From contig NZ_LSTO01000001.1 in NCBI RefSeq assembly GCF_002211445.1, positions 1,003,231 to 1,042,656 on the forward strand: DNA of 39,426 nucleotides. The letters run 5' to 3'. Positions 36,316 through 39,426 of the stretch are shown in pieces (within the stretch, counting starts at the first letter, position 1; each line of letters opens with the position of its first letter). A program made the position numbers and the translations under genes. This DNA comes from Noviherbaspirillum denitrificans (GTDB lineage: Bacteria > Pseudomonadota > Gammaproteobacteria > Burkholderiales > Burkholderiaceae_D). The notes below the pieces were generated by a model. That model saw nothing but the letters and a program-made list of their open reading frames with translations. It ran no database searches and was not told where the DNA came from.

Positions 36316-37827
36316 TTACCGGCTCGACGGGAAGCTGAACATCGCGCGGCCCGGGTCGTTCGATGCCGGCCAGCGCTGCGTGATGGTCTTGCGGCGGGTA
36401 TAGAAACGCACCGCATCCGGGCCGTAGGCATGCAGGTCGCCGAACAGCGAGCGCTTCCAGCCGCCGAAGGAGTGGTAAGCCACCGGGACCGGAAGCGGTA
36501 CGTTGACGCCCACCATGCCAACGAGGATGTTGTCGCAGAAGTGGCGTGCCGCTTCACCGTCGCGCGTGAAGATGCAGGTACCGTTGCCGTATTCGTGCGC
36601 GTTGATCAGGTTCATCGCTTCTTCCAGCGAAGCAACGCGAACCACGCCGAGCACCGGCCCGAAGATCTCTTCCTGGTAAATGCGCATGCCTGGCTTCACA
36701 TTGTCGAACAGGCAGGGGCCGAGGAAGTAGCCGTTGCTGCGCTCGCCATTCGCATCGCGCACGTCGAGCGTGCGGCCGTCGACCAGCAGGGTGGCGCCTT
36801 CGGCCACGCCGATGTCCACGTAGCCCTTGACCTTCTCGAAGTGCTCGCGCGTCACGAGCGGACCCATGTCATTGCCGGTGTCGGTGCCCGGGCCGACCTT
36901 CATCTTCGCGATCTCGGCCTTCAGGCCGGCGATGACGGCTTCGGCCGTTGCATCGCCGATGGCCACCACCAGCGGCACTGCCATGCAGCGTTCGCCACAG
37001 GAGCCGTAGGCTGCGCCCATGAGTGCATTAACCGCATTGTTGATATCGGCGTCGGGCATCACGACCGCGTGGTTCTTCGCGCCACCCAGCGCCTGCACGC
37101 GCTTGCCGTGCGCGGTGCCGGTTGCATACACGTACTGCGCGATCGGCGTCGAGCCGACGAAGCTGACTGCCTGCACGCGCGGGTCGGCGAGGAGGGTGTC
37201 GACCGATTCCTTGTCGCCGTTGACGACATTCAGCACGCCCGGCGGCAGGCCAGCTTGCAGCGCCAGTTCAGCGATGAAGATGGAGGCGGACGGATCGCGT
37301 TCGGAGGGCTTCAGCACGAAGGTGTTGCCGCAGGCGACTGCCATCGGCCACATCCACAGCGGCACCATCGCGGGGAAGTTGAACGGCGTGATGCCGGCGG
37401 TTACGCCCAGCGGCTGGAATTCGCTCCACGAATCGATCGCCGGTCCGACGTTCTTGCTGTGCTCGCCCTTGAGCAGCTCGGGTGCATAGCTGGCATATTC
37501 GACGTTCTCGATGCCTCGCTGCAGTTCGCCCAGTGCATCGTTCAGCACCTTGCCGTGCTCGGCGGTAATCATCGCGCAGATGGTGTCTGCATTTTCCTCG
37601 AGCAGTTGCTTGAGGCGGCTCATTACGCGGGCACGCTTCAGCGGCGGCGTGTTGCGCCAGGCGGGGTAGGCCTTTTCGGCGGAGGCGATGGCTTCTTCCA
37701 CCGTCGCCTTATCTGCCAGGCGCACCTTCTTTTCGGCGAGGCCGGTAGCGGGATTGAAGACGGCAGCAGTACGCTCGCCGCGCGAGACGTGTTCGCCGTG
37801 GATGAAGTGGCCGATAACGCTGGTCAT
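36316..37827 (-). CDS. mmsA: CoA-acylating methylmalonate-semialdehyde dehydrogenase
   Basis: A 503-residue aldehyde dehydrogenase of the MmsA branch. The catalytic Cys281 lies in GSCGERCMAV; the MmsA-typical PFNFPAMVPLWMWPMA and the C-terminal YGPDAVRFYTRRKTITQRW are present. The enzyme converts methylmalonate semialdehyde to propionyl-CoA, and malonate semialdehyde to acetyl-CoA, with NAD and CoA. ATG 37827 is preferred over 37833 because AAAAGGA lies 6 bp from the former and directly touches the latter. It follows the aminotransferase gene by 18 bp. Confidence 0.94.
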   Translation of the reverse strand: MTSVIGHFIHGEHVSRGERTAAVFNPATGLAEKKVRLADKATVEEAIASAEKAYPAWRNTPPLKRARVMSRLKQLLEENADTICAMITAEHGKVLNDALGELQRGIENVEYASYAPELLKGEHSKNVGPAIDSWSEFQPLGVTAGITPFNFPAMVPLWMWPMAVACGNTFVLKPSERDPSASIFIAELALQAGLPPGVLNVVNGDKESVDTLLADPRVQAVSFVGSTPIAQYVYATGTAHGKRVQALGGAKNHAVVMPDADINNAVNALMGAAYGSCGERCMAVPLVVAIGDATAEAVIAGLKAEIAKMKVGPGTDTGNDMGPLVTREHFEKVKGYVDIGVAEGATLLVDGRTLDVRDANGERSNGYFLGPCLFDNVKPGMRIYQEEIFGPVLGVVRVASLEEAMNLINAHEYGNGTCIFTRDGEAARHFCDNILVGMVGVNVPLPVPVAYHSFGGWKRSLFGDLHAYGPDAVRFYTRRKTITQRWPASNDPGRAMFSFPSSR

Positions 37828-37845
37828 GAACATTCCTTTTTTGTA

Positions 37846-39165
37846 TTAAGCGGTTTCGTTGATGGCGTCGCCGAGCGCGTTGATCAGCAGGTCGATTTCT
37901 TCGCGCGTGGAGATGAAGGGCGGGGCAAGCTGGATGGTGTCGCCGCCGTAGCGGACATAGAAGCCCTTCTTCCAGCACTTCATCGCGATCTCGTACGGGC
38001 GCTTCGCGGGTTCGCCCGGTGCGGCGGCAATCGTCAGGCCGGCGGCGAGACCGTAATTGCGGATGTCGACCACGTGCTTGCTGCCCTTGAGGCTGTGCAC
38101 GGCATTCTCGAAATGCGGCGCCAGTTCACGCACGCGCTGGATCATGTTCTCCTTCACGAGGATATCGAGCGCGGCTACGCCCACGGCGCAGGCGACCGGA
38201 TGGGCAGAGTACGTGTAGCCGTGCGGGAATTCCAGCATGTACTCGGGGCCGCCGGTTTGCATGAAGGTGTCGTAGATTTCCTTCTTCGCGATCACTGCGC
38301 CCAGCGGCTGGGCGCCATTGGTCACCTGCTTGGCGACGTTCATGATGTCCGGCGTGACGTCGAAGGCTTCGGCGCCGGTCATTGCGCCGGAACGGCCGAA
38401 ACCGGTGATCACTTCATCGAAGATCAGCAGGATGTTGTTCTGCGTGCAGATTTCGCGCAGGCGCTTGAGGTAGCCCTTGGGCGGAATGATGACGCCGGCG
38501 GAACCGGAGAAGGGCTCGACGATGACAGCCGCGATGTTGGACGCGTCATGCAGCGCGATCAGGTTGAGCAGCTGGTCGGCGAGTTCCGCGCCGGTTTCGG
38601 GCATGCCGCGGGTGAATGCATTTTGCGGCAGCATGGTGTGCGGCAAGTGGTCCGCTTCCACGGCCTGGCCGAAGGTTTTGCGGTTGCCGACGATGCCACC
38701 GACGGAGATGCCGCCGAAGTTGACGCCGTGGTAGCCCTTCTCGCGGCCGATCAGGCGGGTCTTGCTTGCCTGGCCCTTGGCGCGCCAGTAGGCACGTGCC
38801 ATCTTCAGGGAGGTGTCGGCGGACTCGGAACCGGAGCCGGTAAAGAACACATAGTCGAGCCCGGCCGGCACCAGTTCCTTGATCCGGTTGGCGAGTTCGA
38901 AGGACATCGGATGGCCGTGCTGGAAGGCGGGCGAGTAGTCGAGCGTGGCGAGTTGCTTGCGCGCCGCTTCCGTGATCTCGGAACGGCCGTGGCCGAGGCC
39001 GCTGCACCAGAGGCCCGACAGGCCGTCAAACACCTTGCGGCCGTCGCTGTCCGTGTAATACGCGCCGGACGCGCCGGTGATCATGCGCGGCGAGGCCTTG
39101 AAATTGCGGTTGCCGGTAAAGGGCATCCAGTGCGCTTCCAGCCATTCCGGGTTCGTGTAGTCCAT
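37846..39165 (-). CDS. Omega-amino acid (beta-alanine)--pyruvate aminotransferase
   Basis: A 439-residue class III aminotransferase. PLP-binding Lys279 is in AKQVTNGAQPLGAV; FDEVITGFGRSG has the PLP-contacting Asp250. The N-terminal EAHWMPFTGNRNF closely follows beta-alanine:pyruvate aminotransferases. The paired mmsA gene supports transamination of beta-alanine (or 3-aminoisobutyrate) to a semialdehyde that MmsA then oxidises. GGAG is 6 bp before ATG 39165. Divergent from a LysR-type regulator gene. Confidence 0.92.
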   Translation of the reverse strand: MDYTNPEWLEAHWMPFTGNRNFKASPRMITGASGAYYTDSDGRKVFDGLSGLWCSGLGHGRSEITEAARKQLATLDYSPAFQHGHPMSFELANRIKELVPAGLDYVFFTGSGSESADTSLKMARAYWRAKGQASKTRLIGREKGYHGVNFGGISVGGIVGNRKTFGQAVEADHLPHTMLPQNAFTRGMPETGAELADQLLNLIALHDASNIAAVIVEPFSGSAGVIIPPKGYLKRLREICTQNNILLIFDEVITGFGRSGAMTGAEAFDVTPDIMNVAKQVTNGAQPLGAVIAKKEIYDTFMQTGGPEYMLEFPHGYTYSAHPVACAVGVAALDILVKENMIQRVRELAPHFENAVHSLKGSKHVVDIRNYGLAAGLTIAAAPGEPAKRPYEIAMKCWKKGFYVRYGGDTIQLAPPFISTREEIDLLINALGDAINETA

Positions 39166-39228
39166 GTCTGCTCCAGTCGATCTTGTTGGTTGAACAGGGC
39201 TATTGTGAACCTGCGTGTTACTATCATG

Positions 39229-39260
39229 AATACTCAAATATCAATGTTTACTTGAATATT
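39229..39260. promoter_or_regulatory. Candidate LysR-type operator
   Basis: AATACTCAA (39229-39237) and TTGAATATT (39252-39260) form an inverted repeat with one mismatch and a 14-bp spacer, in AT-rich DNA between the divergent aminotransferase and regulator genes. It directly precedes the regulator ATG, a place typical for autoregulation. Confidence 0.45.
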
Positions 39261-39261
39261 T

Positions 39262-39426
39262 ATGCAAGTAAAAAGACGTGCAATCCTCGGTCAGCTCAGC
39301 GATACGGACATGCGCCTGCTCCGGGTGTTCAAGAGCGTGGTCGATTGCGGCGGGATGGCCGCCGCCGAGCTGGAGCTGAATATCGGCATTTCGACCATCA
39401 GCAAGCATGTGAAAGACCTGGAAACC
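39262..39426 (+). CDS. LysR-type transcriptional regulator, N-terminus (cut by window end)
   Basis: Only the first 55 codons are present. The sequence LSDTDMRLLRVFKSVVDCGGMAAAELELNIGISTISKHVKDLE matches the winged helix-turn-helix of LysR-type regulators. Divergent orientation and a 96-bp shared gap suggest that it controls the aminotransferase-mmsA pair. No Shine-Dalgarno is apparent before ATG 39262, which is the first ATG that keeps the HTH complete. Confidence 0.85.
   Translation, partial: MQVKRRAILGQLSDTDMRLLRVFKSVVDCGGMAAAELELNIGISTISKHVKDLET

Noticed and set aside
36430-39255. A 941-codon open frame antisense to mmsA and the aminotransferase
   Set aside because: It mirrors two complete, well-conserved enzymes on the other strand; long antisense frames are expected with high GC at codon third positions. 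The translation is low-complexity His/Gly/Val/Asp-rich and matches no family I recognise.

Overview
The window is a stretch of chromosomal, mostly core-metabolic DNA from a GC-rich betaproteobacterium. Protein types, gene order (yhdP-nitrilase-tldD; argF-argG-ppnP; orn/M48/PCD/rsgA; glnA-DUF4124-ntrB-ntrC; prpR/prpBC-acnD-prpF) and the absence of mobile genes point to the Burkholderiales, most likely Oxalobacteraceae (Herbaspirillum, Noviherbaspirillum or Massilia relatives). That placement is inference from recognised families, not from a search. I found no tRNA, rRNA, CRISPR, insertion sequence or prophage.

Layout. 1-4694 (+): the 3' part of yhdP, a nitrilase-family amidase and tldD. 4695-6086 (+): a 284-bp leader and a class I DAHP synthase (aroG); the leader encodes a 23-residue Phe/Tyr-rich peptide followed by alternative RNA structures and a terminator, so it looks like a classical transcription attenuator. 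6158-6670: a small two-helix membrane protein. 6686-7814 (-): yajQ and an exported retropepsin-like protease. 7946-8974 (+): murB. 9026-11659 (-): argF-argG-ppnP. 11778-14304 (-): an M48 protease, pterin-4a-carbinolamine dehydratase and rsgA, divergent from orn and prfC (14348-16663, +). 16963-18942 (+): a degenerate hemerythrin-like protein and a membrane-anchored TAXI-type binding protein; a rhodanese gene converges on the latter. 19395-24641 (+): the nitrogen-control cluster glnA, a DUF4124 protein, ntrB and ntrC, with NtrC boxes and a sigma-54 promoter before glnA. 24686-25551: a DUF1289 protein and a glutathione S-transferase homologue. 25559-33400: the methylcitrate cycle, with prpR divergent from prpB-prpC-acnD-prpF behind a near-consensus sigma-54 promoter. 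33578-35464: prpE. 35501-36265 (-): exonuclease III. 36316-39165 (-): an omega-aminotransferase and a CoA-acylating semialdehyde dehydrogenase, divergent from a LysR-type regulator cut by the window end.

How it works together. Two sigma-54 circuits (NtrB/NtrC-glnA and PrpR-prpB) lie within 8 kb. The right-hand third is a propionyl-CoA module: PrpE and the MmsA-type dehydrogenase can make propionyl-CoA, and PrpB, PrpC, AcnD and PrpF burn it through 2-methylcitrate. The most notable finding is the putative Phe/Tyr attenuator controlling entry into the shikimate pathway.
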